Notes: generated from the sequence alone by a model not told the origin. A stretch of 64,000 nucleotides of DNA from Rahnella aquatilis CIP 78.65 = ATCC 33071 (GCF_000241955.1 NC_016818.1:4712001-4776000), one strand, 5' to 3'. Positions 1 through 11,582 are shown, numbered from the stretch's first letter. Translations and numbers: made by a program.

Positions 1-232
1 CCTGCTGAACCTGATGCGCCGAAATTCTGTCTGTCTGGCTGAGCTTCAGCCAGCTGATCAGCTGGTTGGTTGTACTGCCTGCCGCCGACACCACCATCAT
101 GTCACCCGGCTTCGCATACTCGGCCATAATGCCGGCGACGCGCAGATAACATTTCACGTCGGCCAGACTGCTACCACCAAATTTGTGCAACTGCCGGCTT
201 CCCGCCGGCGCTGCAACCGCTATTGCATTCAT
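1..232 (-). CDS. metL: Bifunctional aspartokinase II/homoserine dehydrogenase II, N-terminal part
   Basis: Only the first 77 codons are inside the window; the gene runs off the left edge. The N-terminus carries the aspartokinase nucleotide-binding motif KFGGSSLADV near residue 18, followed by MMVVSAAGSTTNQL, both typical of MetL. The enzyme phosphorylates aspartate and later reduces aspartate semialdehyde to homoserine for methionine synthesis. Its ATG lies two bases after the metB stop codon, so it is the second gene of a metBL operon and should share the MetJ-controlled promoter upstream of metB. A second in-frame-looking ATG at 228 is out of frame with the conserved motif, so the start at 232 is preferred. 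Confidence 0.95.
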   Translation of the reverse strand, partial: MNAIAVAAPAGSRQLHKFGGSSLADVKCYLRVAGIMAEYAKPGDMMVVSAAGSTTNQLISWLKLSQTDRISAHQVQQ

Positions 233-234
233 AC

Positions 235-1395
235 TTACCTCGTTGCCGCTGACTGGAATGCGTGTTCCAGATCAGCAATCAAATCTTCGCTGTCTTCAAG
301 ACCTACAGAAATACGGAGCAAGCTGTCAGAAATCCCGGCGGCTTTGCGCGCTTCCGGCGCCATGCCAGCGTGCGTCATGGTCGCGGTATGAGAAATCAGG
401 CTTTCGACGCCCCCCAGTGATTCTGCGAGGGTAAATAACTTCAATTCTTTCAGGAAATGGCGCAACTGAGCTTCATCTCCGTTAAATTCAAAACTGATCA
501 TGGCACCGAAGCCACGTTGCTGACGGCGGGCAATTTCATGTCCCTGGTTTTCCGGCAGCGACGGATGATACAGCTTTTTGACCTGCGATTGTTTCTGTAA
601 ATAAGCCACAATCGCCAGAGCATTTTCCTGTTGCTGTTTCACACGGACCGTTAATGTGCGTAAACCGCGCAATAACAGATAGCTGTCAAAGGCTGCAGCG
701 GTCACGCCAATGTTGTTTGCCCACCATGCCAGCTCTGTCGCATGTTCTGCGGTCTTAGATATTACCGTACCGGCGACCACATCAGAATGCCCGTTCAGAT
801 ATTTAGTACATGAATGGACAACTAAATCCGCACCAAGCTGCAACGGGTTCTGCAGCGCCGGGCTGAGGAAGGTGTTGTCCACCACGGTCAGGGCACCGGC
901 GGCGCGGGACGCATCGCAAATCGCCTGTATATCCACCACACGCAGCAAAGGATTGCTCGGGGTTTCAATCAGCACCAGCTTCGGTTTCTCTTTCAGCGCA
1001 TCGGCCAGCGCCTGCGGATCACCCTGATCCACAAACAGCACTCGATACGCGCCACGCTTGCTCAGGCTGTCGAACAAACGGTAGCTGCCGCCGTAGCAGT
1101 CGTGCGGCGCAACCAGTAAATCGCCAGGTTTCAGAAAGACCGTACACACCAGATGAATGGCTGACATACCGCTGCTGGTCAGAACCGCACCGGCACCACC
1201 TTCCAGATCAGCCAGCGCACGCTGGACAACATCACGTGACGGATTGCCGCGACGTGAATAGTCATGGGCTCTTGGCTGGTTGAAATCTTCAAAGTTGTAG
1301 GTGCTGGAAAGGTAGATTGGCGGAACTACACAACCATATTGCTGATCATTGTTCAGGCCACTGCCCACGGCAATGGTGGCTTGCTTGTGCGTCAT
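235..1395 (-). CDS. metB: Cystathionine gamma-synthase
   Basis: A full-length 386-residue PLP enzyme of the Cys/Met metabolism family. It condenses O-succinylhomoserine with cysteine to give cystathionine, the first sulfur-incorporating step of methionine synthesis in the cytoplasm. The PLP-lysine motif HSCTKYLNGHSD lies near residue 198, and the substrate-binding stretch SRRGNPSRD is near residue 48. Length matches E. coli MetB (386). It is divergent from metJ, with tandem met boxes in the shared promoter, and is followed after two bases by metL. This arrangement is the standard repressor-controlled methionine module. Confidence 0.97.
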   Translation of the reverse strand: MTHKQATIAVGSGLNNDQQYGCVVPPIYLSSTYNFEDFNQPRAHDYSRRGNPSRDVVQRALADLEGGAGAVLTSSGMSAIHLVCTVFLKPGDLLVAPHDCYGGSYRLFDSLSKRGAYRVLFVDQGDPQALADALKEKPKLVLIETPSNPLLRVVDIQAICDASRAAGALTVVDNTFLSPALQNPLQLGADLVVHSCTKYLNGHSDVVAGTVISKTAEHATELAWWANNIGVTAAAFDSYLLLRGLRTLTVRVKQQQENALAIVAYLQKQSQVKKLYHPSLPENQGHEIARRQQRGFGAMISFEFNGDEAQLRHFLKELKLFTLAESLGGVESLISHTATMTHAGMAPEARKAAGISDSLLRISVGLEDSEDLIADLEHAFQSAATR

Positions 1396-1456
1396 AATCG
1401 TTTCTTCCTGACGAATTGCGAAGGATGAGGGTGTAAAGAGTAACGCCCGGAGTTAT

Positions 1457-1488
1457 AGACGTCAATACATCTGGACATCTAAACTTCT
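1457..1488. promoter_or_regulatory. MetJ operator: four tandem met boxes
   Basis: Four consecutive 8-bp units resemble the met-box consensus AGACGTCT: AGACGTCA (1457), ATACATCT (1465), GGACATCT (1473) and AAACTTCT (1481). They fall between the divergent metB and metJ genes, where MetJ with S-adenosylmethionine is known to bind in E. coli and repress both. Units two and three are 6/8 and unit one is 7/8 to consensus. The tandem phasing at exactly 8 bp is the strongest evidence. Confidence 0.88.
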
Positions 1489-1724
1489 TTGCGTATAGAT
1501 TGAGCAACAGCGCAATACCCGCTAAAATTATGGCGTTAATGAAGATGTCAGGCAGATCTGTCGCGCCGGGAGACTTAAGCGCAAGGTAACAAAATGAACA
1601 GTGCCGCAGGGAAAACGTGAGATAACCCTGTTAAATTCCGACATTTACTTAGTGAGAACAGTGAAAATCGGGCATAATCACGCGGTTTTCAGAATTTTAT
1701 TTTTTGATAAATTTAAGGTGTCCC

Positions 1725-2042
1725 ATGGCTGAGTGGAACGGCGAATATGTCAGCCCTTACGCTGAACACGGTAAGAAAAGCGAACAAGTTAAGAAAATCA
1801 CGGTATCCATTCCGCTGAAAGTCCTCAAAATTCTCACCGATGAACGCACACGTCGCCAGGTAAACAACCTGCGTCACGCGACCAACAGTGAATTATTGTG
1901 TGAGGCTTTTCTGCACGCCTTCACCGGTCAGCCTTTGCCGAATGACGAAGACCTGCGTAAAGAACGCAGTGACGAAATACCGGAAGCGGCGAAGATCCTG
2001 ATGCGTGAACTGGGTGTGGATCCTGATACCTGGGAATACTGA
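1725..2042 (+). CDS. metJ: Methionine repressor MetJ
   Basis: A 105-residue ribbon-helix-helix repressor that binds met boxes when loaded with S-adenosylmethionine. The beta-ribbon segment [20 protein letters not shown] (residues 22-41) and the helix [20 protein letters not shown] are essentially those of the enteric family. An upstream in-frame start at 1704 would add seven residues; the ATG at 1725 is preferred because it follows AAGGTG at good spacing and gives the exact family length and the conserved start MAEWNGEY. It is divergent from metB with the operator between them, so it should autoregulate. Confidence 0.98.
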   Translation: MAEWNGEYVSPYAEHGKKSEQVKKITVSIPLKVLKILTDERTRRQVNNLRHATNSELLCEAFLHAFTGQPLPNDEDLRKERSDEIPEAAKILMRELGVDPDTWEY

Positions 2043-2072
2043 TCGCCGCAACGCGCAGATGTGCTGAAAGAC

Positions 2073-2096
2073 CGTGCGACCCGTCGCGCGTTTTTT
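2073..2096 (+). terminator. Probable metJ terminator
   Basis: A GC-rich imperfect stem CGTGCG/CGCGCG closes a loop around ACCCGT and is followed at once by six T residues. It lies 30 bases after the metJ stop codon, in metJ orientation. Confidence 0.65.
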
Positions 2097-2151
2097 CAGT
2101 GTCCCTGTGAGAAAGAAGGTTTGTCTGGCAGGCAGTGAAACGGCAGGCAAC

Positions 2152-2179
2152 AAAAAAGGCGCCTAAGGCGCCTTTTTTT
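2152..2179. terminator. Bidirectional terminator between metJ and rpmE
   Basis: AAAAAAGGCGCC, TAA, GGCGCCTTTTTTT: a perfect six-GC-pair stem flanked by A and T runs, able to work in both directions. It separates the convergent metJ and rpmE genes and most clearly serves rpmE. Confidence 0.85.
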
Positions 2180-2194
2180 GCTCTCAAGCGAAGC

Positions 2195-2407
2195 TTATTT
2201 GCTGCCTGGAACGCTGAAACGCTTGTTGAAGCGGTCAACGCGGCCACCGGTAGCCACTTCACGTTGCTTACCAGTGTAGAACGGGTGGCATTCGCCACAA
2301 ACGTCCAGGTTCAGATCGTGACCCACAGTTGAGTGAGTTTTGATAACATTACCGCATGAGCAAGTTGCAGTAATTTCTACATATTTAGGGTGAATACCTT
2401 GTTTCAT
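2195..2407 (-). CDS. rpmE: 50S ribosomal protein L31 (zinc-binding form)
   Basis: A 70-residue L31 protein of the large ribosomal subunit, bridging to the small subunit. It retains the zinc cysteines: a CSC pair at residues 16-18 and CGEC at 37-40. It is therefore the C+ form rather than the zinc-independent paralogue made under zinc starvation. Length equals the E. coli protein. It is convergent with metJ and divergent from priA, the usual enteric order. Confidence 0.98.
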   Translation of the reverse strand: MKQGIHPKYVEITATCSCGNVIKTHSTVGHDLNLDVCGECHPFYTGKQREVATGGRVDRFNKRFSVPGSK

Positions 2408-2500
2408 GGAAAACCTCTTCTTAAGGCCGCGTCGCTATCCAACCCTGTTCTGTCAGACACCACGCGTAGTGGATGATAGGCTTTGAGTACGAAATGCACC
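2408..2500 (-). promoter_or_regulatory. Putative rpmE 5' leader (L31 autoregulatory type)
   Basis: About 200 bases separate rpmE from priA. Just upstream of the rpmE ATG there is a strong AAGAGG ribosome binding site and a short hairpin CCAC-GCGTA-GTGG near 2459-2473. Gammaproteobacterial rpmE genes are known to carry a structured leader through which L31 represses its own translation; placing such a leader here is inferred from position, since I could not fold or align it. Confidence 0.35.
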
Positions 2501-2596
2501 AAAGGCGGCGAATCATACAGAATCTCTGACAACCGCGCAATGATGTTCATGCATTTCGAAGGACACAGTGTACACTATCTCGTCATTTTTTTATAG

Positions 2597-4804
<2,208 letters not shown>

Positions 4805-4922
4805 TCCCCAAAGCGAATCCGCACGAAGAGTCAGGTTTTTTGCGTGATGGATCGAAAAAAGCATCTGCGTCACACTTTTAATGCAAATTAGGTAACAAAT
4901 CCTACTCACATTCTGTTTAGAA

Positions 4923-4938
4923 TGTGATGAGCTACACA
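4923..4938. promoter_or_regulatory. Probable CRP-binding site upstream of cytR
   Basis: TGTGATGAGCTACACA matches the CRP pattern TGTGA-N6-TCACA in nine of ten conserved positions. It lies about 70-85 bases before the proposed cytR start. CytR is known to act together with CRP on its targets, including its own promoter in E. coli; assignment here is by motif and position only. Confidence 0.6.
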
Positions 4939-5007
4939 TCATGCGTAGCCAGGTGAGGAATGTTGATGTTGTTGTCTCAGTTTGATGCTGTTGCAAGGAG
5001 AGAGACG

Positions 5008-6036
5008 TTGGAGCACAAGAAAGAATTACCCGCCGCAACAATGAAAGATGTGGCTGAACAGGCAGGCGTTTCAACAGCAACCGTATCCCGTGCATTAATG
5101 AATCCGGAGAAAGTCTCCGCCGCGACCCGTCAGAAAGTGGATCAGGCCGTCATGGCCGTCGGTTATTCTCCTCATGCCCTGGCCCGCAACCTGAAGCGTA
5201 ATGAGTCACGCACTATTCTGGTGATCGTCCCCGACATCTGCGATCCGTTTTTCGCCGATCTGATCCAGGGGATCGAGCGCACGGCCGCCGAAAGCGGTTA
5301 TCTGGTATTGATCGGTGATTGTGCTCAGCAAAATCAGCAAGAGAAAACCTTTATCAATCTGATTATTACCAAGCAAATCGACGGTATGCTCCTGCTCGGC
5401 TCTGATTTACCTTTCGATGCCAGCAAAGAAGAACAGCGCAACTTGCCGCCGATGGTGATGGCTAATGAATTTGCGCCGGAACTTGAACTGCCGACAGTCC
5501 ACATTGATAACCTGACGGCCGCGTTCGAAGCCGTACATTATCTTCTTAAGCTGGGGCATCAGCGTATTGCCTGCATCGCCGGTCCGAAGCATATGCCGTT
5601 GTGCCAGTACCGTTCTCAAGGTTATGTTCAGGCGCTGCGCCGCAACGGGCTGAGCGTCGAGAGCAAGCTGACCATTCATGGCGATTTCAGCTATGAATCG
5701 GGGGCGCAAGCCGTCACCGAGCTGATGGCGCTGCCCGTGCCGCCGACGGCGATTTTCTGCCACAACGATGTGATGGCAATTGGTGCCATGTTCCAGGCAA
5801 AAAAAATGGGTTTGCGCATTCCTCAGGATCTGTCGGTTGTCGGCTTCGATGACATCAAGGCCAGCCAGTATACCGATCCTCCGCTGACGACCGTGGCGCA
5901 GCCGAGATTCCAGCTTGGCAGACAGGCCATGTTATTATTACTTGAGCAGTTACAGGGAAACCCGGTACAAAACGGTTCGCTGTTGCTTGATAGTGAGCTG
6001 GTGGTGCGTGAAAGCACGGCCGCCCCCAAAGCGTGA
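5008..6036 (+). CDS. cytR: LacI-family nucleoside repressor CytR
   Basis: A cytidine-responsive repressor of nucleoside uptake and catabolism genes that works as an anti-activator with CRP. The helix-turn-helix MKDVAEQAGVSTATVSRAL is near residue 10, followed by the periplasmic-binding-type effector domain (VPDICDPFFADLIQGIE, PPTAIFCHNDVMA, VVGFDDI). I choose the TTG at 5008: it is 7 to 8 bases after AGGAGAG and gives 342 residues, against 341 in E. coli. An ATG at 4960 in the same frame would add 16 residues lacking family similarity and has a weaker AGGTGAGG site further off. A CRP-like site lies upstream. Confidence 0.93.
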   Translation: MEHKKELPAATMKDVAEQAGVSTATVSRALMNPEKVSAATRQKVDQAVMAVGYSPHALARNLKRNESRTILVIVPDICDPFFADLIQGIERTAAESGYLVLIGDCAQQNQQEKTFINLIITKQIDGMLLLGSDLPFDASKEEQRNLPPMVMANEFAPELELPTVHIDNLTAAFEAVHYLLKLGHQRIACIAGPKHMPLCQYRSQGYVQALRRNGLSVESKLTIHGDFSYESGAQAVTELMALPVPPTAIFCHNDVMAIGAMFQAKKMGLRIPQDLSVVGFDDIKASQYTDPPLTTVAQPRFQLGRQAMLLLLEQLQGNPVQNGSLLLDSELVVRESTAAPKA

Positions 6037-6135
6037 GTCAGTTTTTAGTCTGTTATGAAGTTTTAATTTCAGTATATGTTCAGGGTTAAGTAACATGATG
6101 CACTTCTTCATTCATTACGACACAGCGAAACGATA

Positions 6136-7080
6136 GTGGCACAAAGAGACTATGTAAGCCGTGGGCGCTCAGGAGCGCGGCGGAAAAGTACCAGCCGGAG
6201 TAAAAAACGCAGTTCCACAACGATCTCCAAAACCATGGTGGTGTTAGCCGTTGCGGTACTGGTGGTGTTTGTCGGTGGCCTCTATTTTATTGCGCACAAT
6301 AAACATGAAGAAGCGACGGTGTTGCCGACGCATGCTGTCCGTCCGGGTAATGGATTGCCACCTAAGCCAGAAGAACGCTGGCGCTACATTAAAGAACTGG
6401 AAAACCGTCAGATGGGCGTCACCACGCCAACAGAACCGACAGCGGGCGGACAGGTCGAATCCAAAACCCAACTGACGCCGGAACAACGCCAGCTTCTCGA
6501 ACAAATGCAGGCCGATATGCGCCAGACGCCGACACAATTGTCTGAAGTGCCCTATAACGACCCGAATCAGGTGACGCAGGCACCGGCACATACTCAGCGT
6601 CAGGTTCAGCAACAGCAGCCGACGTATGCCCAGCAACAACCGGTGCAAACTCAGCCGCGCCAGGTTCAGCCACAGCCAACGTATACGCCGCAAACGCAGC
6701 CGGTACGCGCGCCGCAGGCTCAGGTACAAACGCAGCCCGTTCAGCCAAAACCGAAGCCGCAAGTGAAAGAACCGGTGAAAGAAGCACCGAAACCGCAACA
6801 GCCCGCCGCCATTACACAGGCTGAGCCGGAAAAACCGAAAGCACAGGAAAAAACCCAGCACTTTGTGGTTCAGTGCGGTTCGTTCAAAGGATCTGAGCAA
6901 GCGGAATCCCAGCGCGCCAAGCTGGCATTCGAAGGTTTTGAAGGCCGGATCACCACCGGCGGTGGCTGGAGTCGCGTCGTCATCGGCCCGTACAACAGCC
7001 GTTCTGGTGCTGACAGCACACTATCGCGCCTCAAAGGCGCTGGCATCTCCGGTTGCATTCCCGTCGCAACCGGGGGTTGA
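6136..7080 (+). CDS. ftsN: Cell division protein FtsN
   Basis: Late divisome protein that activates septal peptidoglycan synthesis by FtsWI. The 314-residue product starts at a GTG and has a basic cytoplasmic tail (about 1-32), one transmembrane helix (about 33-54), a long periplasmic linker very rich in Q, P, T and V (about 120-235), and a C-terminal SPOR domain beginning HFVVQCGSF that binds denuded glycan strands. Two cysteines (in VQCGSF and SGCIP) match the SPOR disulfide known in E. coli FtsN. The promoter of the next gene, hslV, overlaps its stop codon. Confidence 0.96.
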   Translation: MAQRDYVSRGRSGARRKSTSRSKKRSSTTISKTMVVLAVAVLVVFVGGLYFIAHNKHEEATVLPTHAVRPGNGLPPKPEERWRYIKELENRQMGVTTPTEPTAGGQVESKTQLTPEQRQLLEQMQADMRQTPTQLSEVPYNDPNQVTQAPAHTQRQVQQQQPTYAQQQPVQTQPRQVQPQPTYTPQTQPVRAPQAQVQTQPVQPKPKPQVKEPVKEAPKPQQPAAITQAEPEKPKAQEKTQHFVVQCGSFKGSEQAESQRAKLAFEGFEGRITTGGGWSRVVIGPYNSRSGADSTLSRLKGAGISGCIPVATGG

Positions 7081-7104
7081 AAACCCGTAATCCTTCCCCA
7101 ATCT
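7077..7104 (+). promoter_or_regulatory. Sigma-32 heat-shock promoter of hslVU
   Basis: TTGAAA at 7077-7082 and CCCCAATCTA starting at 7096, with a 13-base spacer, fit the heat-shock consensus CTTGAAA-N(13-15)-CCCCATNT. HslVU is a known sigma-32 regulon member in enterics. The minus 35 element overlaps the ftsN stop codon. Confidence 0.8.
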
Positions 7105-7118
7105 ATACTTTCAATATG

Positions 7119-7165
7119 CCCCGTAAGTTTGTGAGACACGTTCAGTGTCCCGCAAACTTACGGGG
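7119..7165 (+). promoter_or_regulatory. Long 5' UTR stem-loop of hslVU mRNA
   Basis: A perfect 13-bp stem, CCCCGTAAGTTTG at 7119-7131 with CAAACTTACGGGG at 7153-7165, encloses a second stem GACAC (7135-7139) and GTGTC (7145-7149) around a five-base loop. It would form near the 5' end of the transcript from the sigma-32 promoter, 31 bases before the hslV start. It is not followed by a T run, so it is not a terminator. A conserved stem-loop in the 5' UTR of enteric hslVU mRNA has been linked to message stability, and this looks like its counterpart. Confidence 0.8.
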
Positions 7166-7195
7166 ATCTTTTCCGTCTGCAACGAGGAACCGCTC

Positions 7196-7726
7196 GTGAC
7201 AACAATTGTAAGTGTACGCCGCAACGGCAAGGTCGTTATTGGTGGTGATGGCCAGGCCACATTGGGAAATACCGTCATGAAGGGCAACGTCAAAAAAGTA
7301 CGTCGCCTGTATAACGACAAAGTGATTGCGGGCTTTGCTGGCGGCACGGCTGATGCCTTCACGCTGTTTGAGCTGTTCGAACGCAAACTGGAAATGCACC
7401 AGGGTCATCTGGTGAAAGCCGCCGTTGAACTGGCAAAAGACTGGCGTACCGACCGCATGCTGCGCCGTCTGGAAGCGCTGCTGGCCGTGGCGGATGAAAA
7501 CGCCTCGCTTATCATCAGCGGTAACGGTGATGTTATCCAGCCGGAAAACGACCTGATCGCCATCGGTTCCGGTGGCCCGTATGCCCAGGCCGCTGCACGC
7601 GCATTACTGGAAAACTCCGAGCTTGAAGCACGCGACATCGTCGAAAAATCGCTGAGCATCGCCGGTGACATCTGCATCTACACCAACCATTTCCACACTA
7701 TTGAAGAATTATCTTCTAAAGCGTAA
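7196..7726 (+). CDS. hslV: ATP-dependent protease subunit HslV
   Basis: Proteasome-like peptidase that assembles as a dodecamer and degrades proteins unfolded by HslU. The start is GTG at 7196, giving 176 residues as in E. coli; after Met removal the N-terminal catalytic threonine is exposed ([10 protein letters not shown]). Conserved stretches [13 protein letters not shown] and [15 protein letters not shown] are present. An upstream in-frame start at 7145 would bury the catalytic threonine and run through the hairpin, so it is rejected. It is followed after 12 bases by hslU. Confidence 0.98.
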   Translation: MTTIVSVRRNGKVVIGGDGQATLGNTVMKGNVKKVRRLYNDKVIAGFAGGTADAFTLFELFERKLEMHQGHLVKAAVELAKDWRTDRMLRRLEALLAVADENASLIISGNGDVIQPENDLIAIGSGGPYAQAAARALLENSELEARDIVEKSLSIAGDICIYTNHFHTIEELSSKA

Positions 7727-7738
7727 GGATCGAAAATT

Positions 7739-9073
7739 ATGTCTGAGATGACCCCGCGCGAGATCGTCAGCGAGTTAGACAGTTACATCATTGGCCAGGA
7801 TAAAGCGAAACGCGCCGTGGCCATTGCTTTGCGTAACCGCTGGCGCCGCATGCAGCTTGATGAAGCGCTGCGCCACGAAGTCACCCCAAAAAATATTCTG
7901 ATGATCGGCCCGACCGGTGTCGGTAAAACCGAAATTGCCCGCCGTCTGGCGAAGCTGGCTAACGCGCCGTTCATCAAAGTAGAAGCGACCAAATTCACTG
8001 AAGTCGGTTACGTGGGTAAAGAAGTGGATTCCATTATCCGCGACCTGACCGACTCCGCCGTAAAAATGGTGCGCCTGCAATCTATTGAGAAAAACCGTTA
8101 TCGTGCTGAAGAACTGGCCGAAGAACGTATTCTGGATGTGCTGATCCCACCTGCAAAAAACAACTGGGGACAGGCCGACGAAGCGCACGAACCTTCTGCC
8201 GCGCGTCAGAACTTCCGCAAAAAACTGCGTGAAGGCCAGCTCGACGACAAAGAGATTGAAATCAGTCTGGCATCCGGCCCGGTTGGCGTTGAAATCATGT
8301 CCCCTCCGGGTATGGAAGAAATGACCAATCAGTTGCAGTCAATGTTCCAGAGCATGGGTGCTCAGAAACAGAAACCGCGCAAACTGAAAATCAAAGAAGC
8401 GCTAAAGCTGCTGGTTGAAGAAGAAGCCGCGAAGCTGGTGAATCCGGAAGATCTGAAAGAACAGGCGATCGAAGCCGTTGAACAACACGGCATCGTGTTT
8501 ATCGATGAGATCGACAAAATCTGTAAACGTGGTGGCCAGAGCTCCGGCCCGGACGTCTCCCGCGAAGGTGTCCAGCGTGACCTGCTGCCGCTGGTGGAAG
8601 GCTGTACGGTGTCCACCAAGCACGGCATGGTAAAAACCGATCACATTCTGTTCATCGCGTCAGGCGCATTCCAGACGGCCAGCCCGTCAGACCTCATTCC
8701 TGAATTGCAAGGTCGTCTGCCAATTCGTGTGGAACTGCAGGCGCTGTCGACTGAAGACTTCGAACGCATACTGACCGAGCCAAGTGCTTCGCTGACTCAT
8801 CAGTACAAAGCATTAATGGCCACCGAAGGCGTCACCATTGATTTCACCGCTGACGGTATCCGCCGCATTGCAGAAGCCGCATGGCAGGTGAACGAAACCA
8901 CCGAGAACATAGGTGCGCGTCGTCTGCACACCGTTCTGGAGCGTCTGATGGAAGATATCTCTTACGACGCCAGCGAAAGCAACGGTATCTCCATAAACAT
9001 TGATGCAGATTATGTTAGAAGCCACCTTGACCAGCTGGTAGCTGATGAAGATCTGAGCCGTTTTATCTTATAA
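7739..9073 (+). CDS. hslU: ATP-dependent protease ATPase subunit HslU
   Basis: AAA+ unfoldase of the HslVU (ClpQY) protease. The 444-residue protein has Walker [10 protein letters not shown] (about residues 57-65), the pore motif GYVG (about 90-93), a long insertion (I) domain from about 110 to 240, Walker [11 protein letters not shown] (about 250-259), and the C-terminal tail ending DLSRFIL that docks into HslV. It is co-transcribed with hslV and followed by a strong terminator. Substrates in enterics include SulA and heat-damaged proteins. Confidence 0.98.
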   Translation: MSEMTPREIVSELDSYIIGQDKAKRAVAIALRNRWRRMQLDEALRHEVTPKNILMIGPTGVGKTEIARRLAKLANAPFIKVEATKFTEVGYVGKEVDSIIRDLTDSAVKMVRLQSIEKNRYRAEELAEERILDVLIPPAKNNWGQADEAHEPSAARQNFRKKLREGQLDDKEIEISLASGPVGVEIMSPPGMEEMTNQLQSMFQSMGAQKQKPRKLKIKEALKLLVEEEAAKLVNPEDLKEQAIEAVEQHGIVFIDEIDKICKRGGQSSGPDVSREGVQRDLLPLVEGCTVSTKHGMVKTDHILFIASGAFQTASPSDLIPELQGRLPIRVELQALSTEDFERILTEPSASLTHQYKALMATEGVTIDFTADGIRRIAEAAWQVNETTENIGARRLHTVLERLMEDISYDASESNGISINIDADYVRSHLDQLVADEDLSRFIL

Positions 9074-9101
9074 TTTGCTCATACGTTCCGAAAGTGATCT
9101 T

Positions 9102-9131
9102 CAGGGAGGCGTTTGCCTCCCTGATTTTTTT
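9102..9131 (+). terminator. hslVU terminator
   Basis: CAGGGAGGC, GTTT, GCCTCCCTG then ATTTTTTT: a perfect nine-pair stem with a four-base loop and a T run, 28 bases after the hslU stop. Confidence 0.9.
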
Positions 9132-9167
9132 AGATTTCGGACTGATTCTTCACCTGAGAAATCACCT

Positions 9168-10094
9168 ATGAGCATAATCACTCCCTGCACACCGACGACG
9201 CCCGCCCGCGCCTGGCTGGAAAGCTTGCGCCCGAAAACCTTGCCACTGGCGTTTGCCTCTATCGTCATGGGTTCTGCCATTGCCAGCCTGCAAGGCGTTT
9301 TCCATCCGCTTATCGCGTTGCTGGCACTGCTGACCGCTGGCTGTCTGCAAATCCTGTCGAATCTGGCGAATGACTATGGCGATGCAGAGAAAGGCAGCGA
9401 CACGCCGGATCGCGTCGGTCCCCTGCGCGGCATGCAAAAGGGGCTGATTACCGCTACACAGATGAAGCGCGCGATTCTCCTGACCATCGTGCTGACCATT
9501 ATCTGCGGTATCGCGCTTATCGCCGTGGCCTGCCATAAACCCAGTGATGTGGCCGGATTTGTGATCCTCGGCTTGCTGTCAATTGGCGCAGCCATCACGT
9601 ATACCGTCGGCACACGGCCTTATGGCTACATGGGGCTTGGCGATATTTCCGTGCTGATTTTCTTCGGCTGGATCAGTGTCGCGGGGACGTTTTATCTACA
9701 GGCAGGCTATTTCGACTGGATCGTCATGCTTCCGGCGACGGCGACAGGTTTGCTGGCCACCGCCGTACTGAATATCAATAATTTGCGCGATATCGAAACC
9801 GACAGCGCCAACGGCAAGAACACGCTGGCGGTTCGCCTCGGGCCGGTTAACGCACGCCGTTATCACGTCATCATTCTGACTGCGGCCGTGCTCTGTCTGG
9901 CGATTTTCTCCGCCGTACACCTGCATCACTGGACCGGCTGGCTGTTTATTCTGGCGCTCCCAATGCTGGCAAAACATCTGATACGGGTGATGAAAACAAC
10001 AACTTCCACTGAAGTCCGCCCGTTGCTGGAGCACATGGTAAAAACCGCGTTGCTGACTAACGTCTTGTTTGCAGTGGGTCTGTTGCTCAATTGA
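9168..10094 (+). CDS. menA: 1,4-dihydroxy-2-naphthoate polyprenyltransferase MenA
   Basis: Inner-membrane UbiA-family prenyltransferase that attaches the octaprenyl chain to dihydroxynaphthoate, giving demethylmenaquinone. The 308-residue product has about eight or nine hydrophobic helices and both aspartate-rich signatures: NDYGDAEKGSD (about residues 66-76) and NNLRDIETDSANGK (about 205-218). The ATG at 9168 gives the E. coli length; a longer frame from 9075 would run through the hslU terminator. Next gene is rraA, as in E. coli. Confidence 0.97.
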   Translation: MSIITPCTPTTPARAWLESLRPKTLPLAFASIVMGSAIASLQGVFHPLIALLALLTAGCLQILSNLANDYGDAEKGSDTPDRVGPLRGMQKGLITATQMKRAILLTIVLTIICGIALIAVACHKPSDVAGFVILGLLSIGAAITYTVGTRPYGYMGLGDISVLIFFGWISVAGTFYLQAGYFDWIVMLPATATGLLATAVLNINNLRDIETDSANGKNTLAVRLGPVNARRYHVIILTAAVLCLAIFSAVHLHHWTGWLFILALPMLAKHLIRVMKTTTSTEVRPLLEHMVKTALLTNVLFAVGLLLN

Positions 10095-10208
10095 GTAAAG
10101 TTGGCCTGATGTGCGTTTATCAGGTCACTTTTCACATTTAACAATTGATGATTTTGCCAACATCCGCCGGAAAGGGATATACTGAACACTCATGCAGCAA
10201 CCAGATGA

Positions 10209-10700
<492 letters not shown>

Positions 10701-10718
10701 TGACCTTCTGAGCACAAC

Positions 10719-10746
10719 AAAAAAGGACGCCAAGGCGTCCTTTTTT
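10719..10746. terminator. Bidirectional terminator between rraA and zapB
   Basis: AAAAAAGGACGC, CAAG, GCGTCCTTTTTT: a perfect GC-rich stem flanked by A and T runs, placed between convergent genes. Confidence 0.9.
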
Positions 10747-10764
10747 ATGTGGAATATGAAGTAA

Positions 10765-11004
10765 TTAAACTTCTTCCATTTTTCCCAACAGTGCACGCAG
10801 ACGATCCTGCCATACGTGTTGTTCTTCTTTCAGCTGCGCATTTTCACGCACCAGAGACTCATGGTTGCCGCTGGCTTGCTGAACTTCCTGAGACAGGGTG
10901 TTGTTCTGTTCTTTCAGTTCTTCGATTTCCATCTGCAACAAAGTAATGGTATCGATCGCTTGCTGAACTTTAGCTTCTAATTTCTCAAATACTTCAAATG
11001 ACAT
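10765..11004 (-). CDS. zapB: Cell division protein ZapB
   Basis: A 79-residue protein predicted to be almost entirely coiled coil, with heptad-spaced leucines ([19 protein letters not shown], then ELKEQNNTL). ZapB links the Z-ring through ZapA to the chromosomal terminus organiser MatP. Start [10 protein letters not shown] and length match the enteric family. It is convergent with rraA and divergent from glpF across a long gap. Confidence 0.96.
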   Translation of the reverse strand: MSFEVFEKLEAKVQQAIDTITLLQMEIEELKEQNNTLSQEVQQASGNHESLVRENAQLKEEQHVWQDRLRALLGKMEEV

Positions 11005-11582
11005 TTTTCGGTCCCCTTATGTTCGCAAGGCGCACATCTTATGTTCTGCCGCATCGTCCGGACACGGCTCAAAAATTCCTGCACTCCGTCGATTTTTATA
11101 ACAAATTCATCAGAAGAATTGCATAAAACCGGCAGGTGTCTTAACGGGTGATTGTATGTAGCCAGCTTTGATCTGTCTACCCGCAACCCCTTTATCCACG
11201 CAGTCTGTTGCAATTTAACAGCGCCGGGTATCAGGAAATGCTTAAAAAGCAGCGTCACACACCAGAAATACCGGTTAATGCCGAATAACCTTAGCCACCA
11301 TGCTGAAAGCGATATCGATGCTCGTTTGTCAGAAACGCGCGCTAAAAATGTTAAATCATGGACTTCTTGCGCTACATCAAGTTCCACCAACACGCGAAAT
11401 CGCTCATTTTTATGACGCGACACACAAAATTTGATTTCGCTATTTCTCGTTTATGCTCGTTAACGATAAATTCACATTACGTTCTCATTTAATGATGAAC
11501 GCCAAAATCCGATTACGTTCACAAACGACATAACAGAAAAACTATAACTAACCATTAACATCATCCTTAGCAGGATCAAACT
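11005..11582. other. 578-base gap between zapB and glpF
   Basis: No convincing gene. The half next to zapB holds the zapB ribosome binding site and presumably its promoter. The half next to glpF is AT-rich and contains GlpR-operator-like repeats (listed separately). A 148-codon open frame on the minus strand overlaps the zapB start and shows no recognisable family. Confidence 0.6.
11452..11533 (+). promoter_or_regulatory. Candidate GlpR operator cluster of glpFKX
   Basis: Three GlpR-like elements precede glpF: TATGCTCGTTAACGATAAAT (11452-11471, about 14 of 20 to the E. coli consensus), an imperfect dyad CGTTC...GAACG (11480-11501), and TACGTTCACAAACGACATAA (11514-11533). In E. coli the glpFK promoter is repressed by GlpR at several such sites and activated by CRP. 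Motif spacing is suggestive; no score was computed. Confidence 0.5.

Noticed and set aside
6244..6900. 218-codon open frame opposite ftsN
   Set aside because: It is the mirror of the repetitive Gln/Pro-rich ftsN linker, giving Leu/Arg low-complexity sequence with no family match.
10977..11423. 148-codon minus-strand frame in the zapB-glpF gap
   Set aside because: It overlaps the zapB start, has no similarity I recognise, and covers a promoter region.
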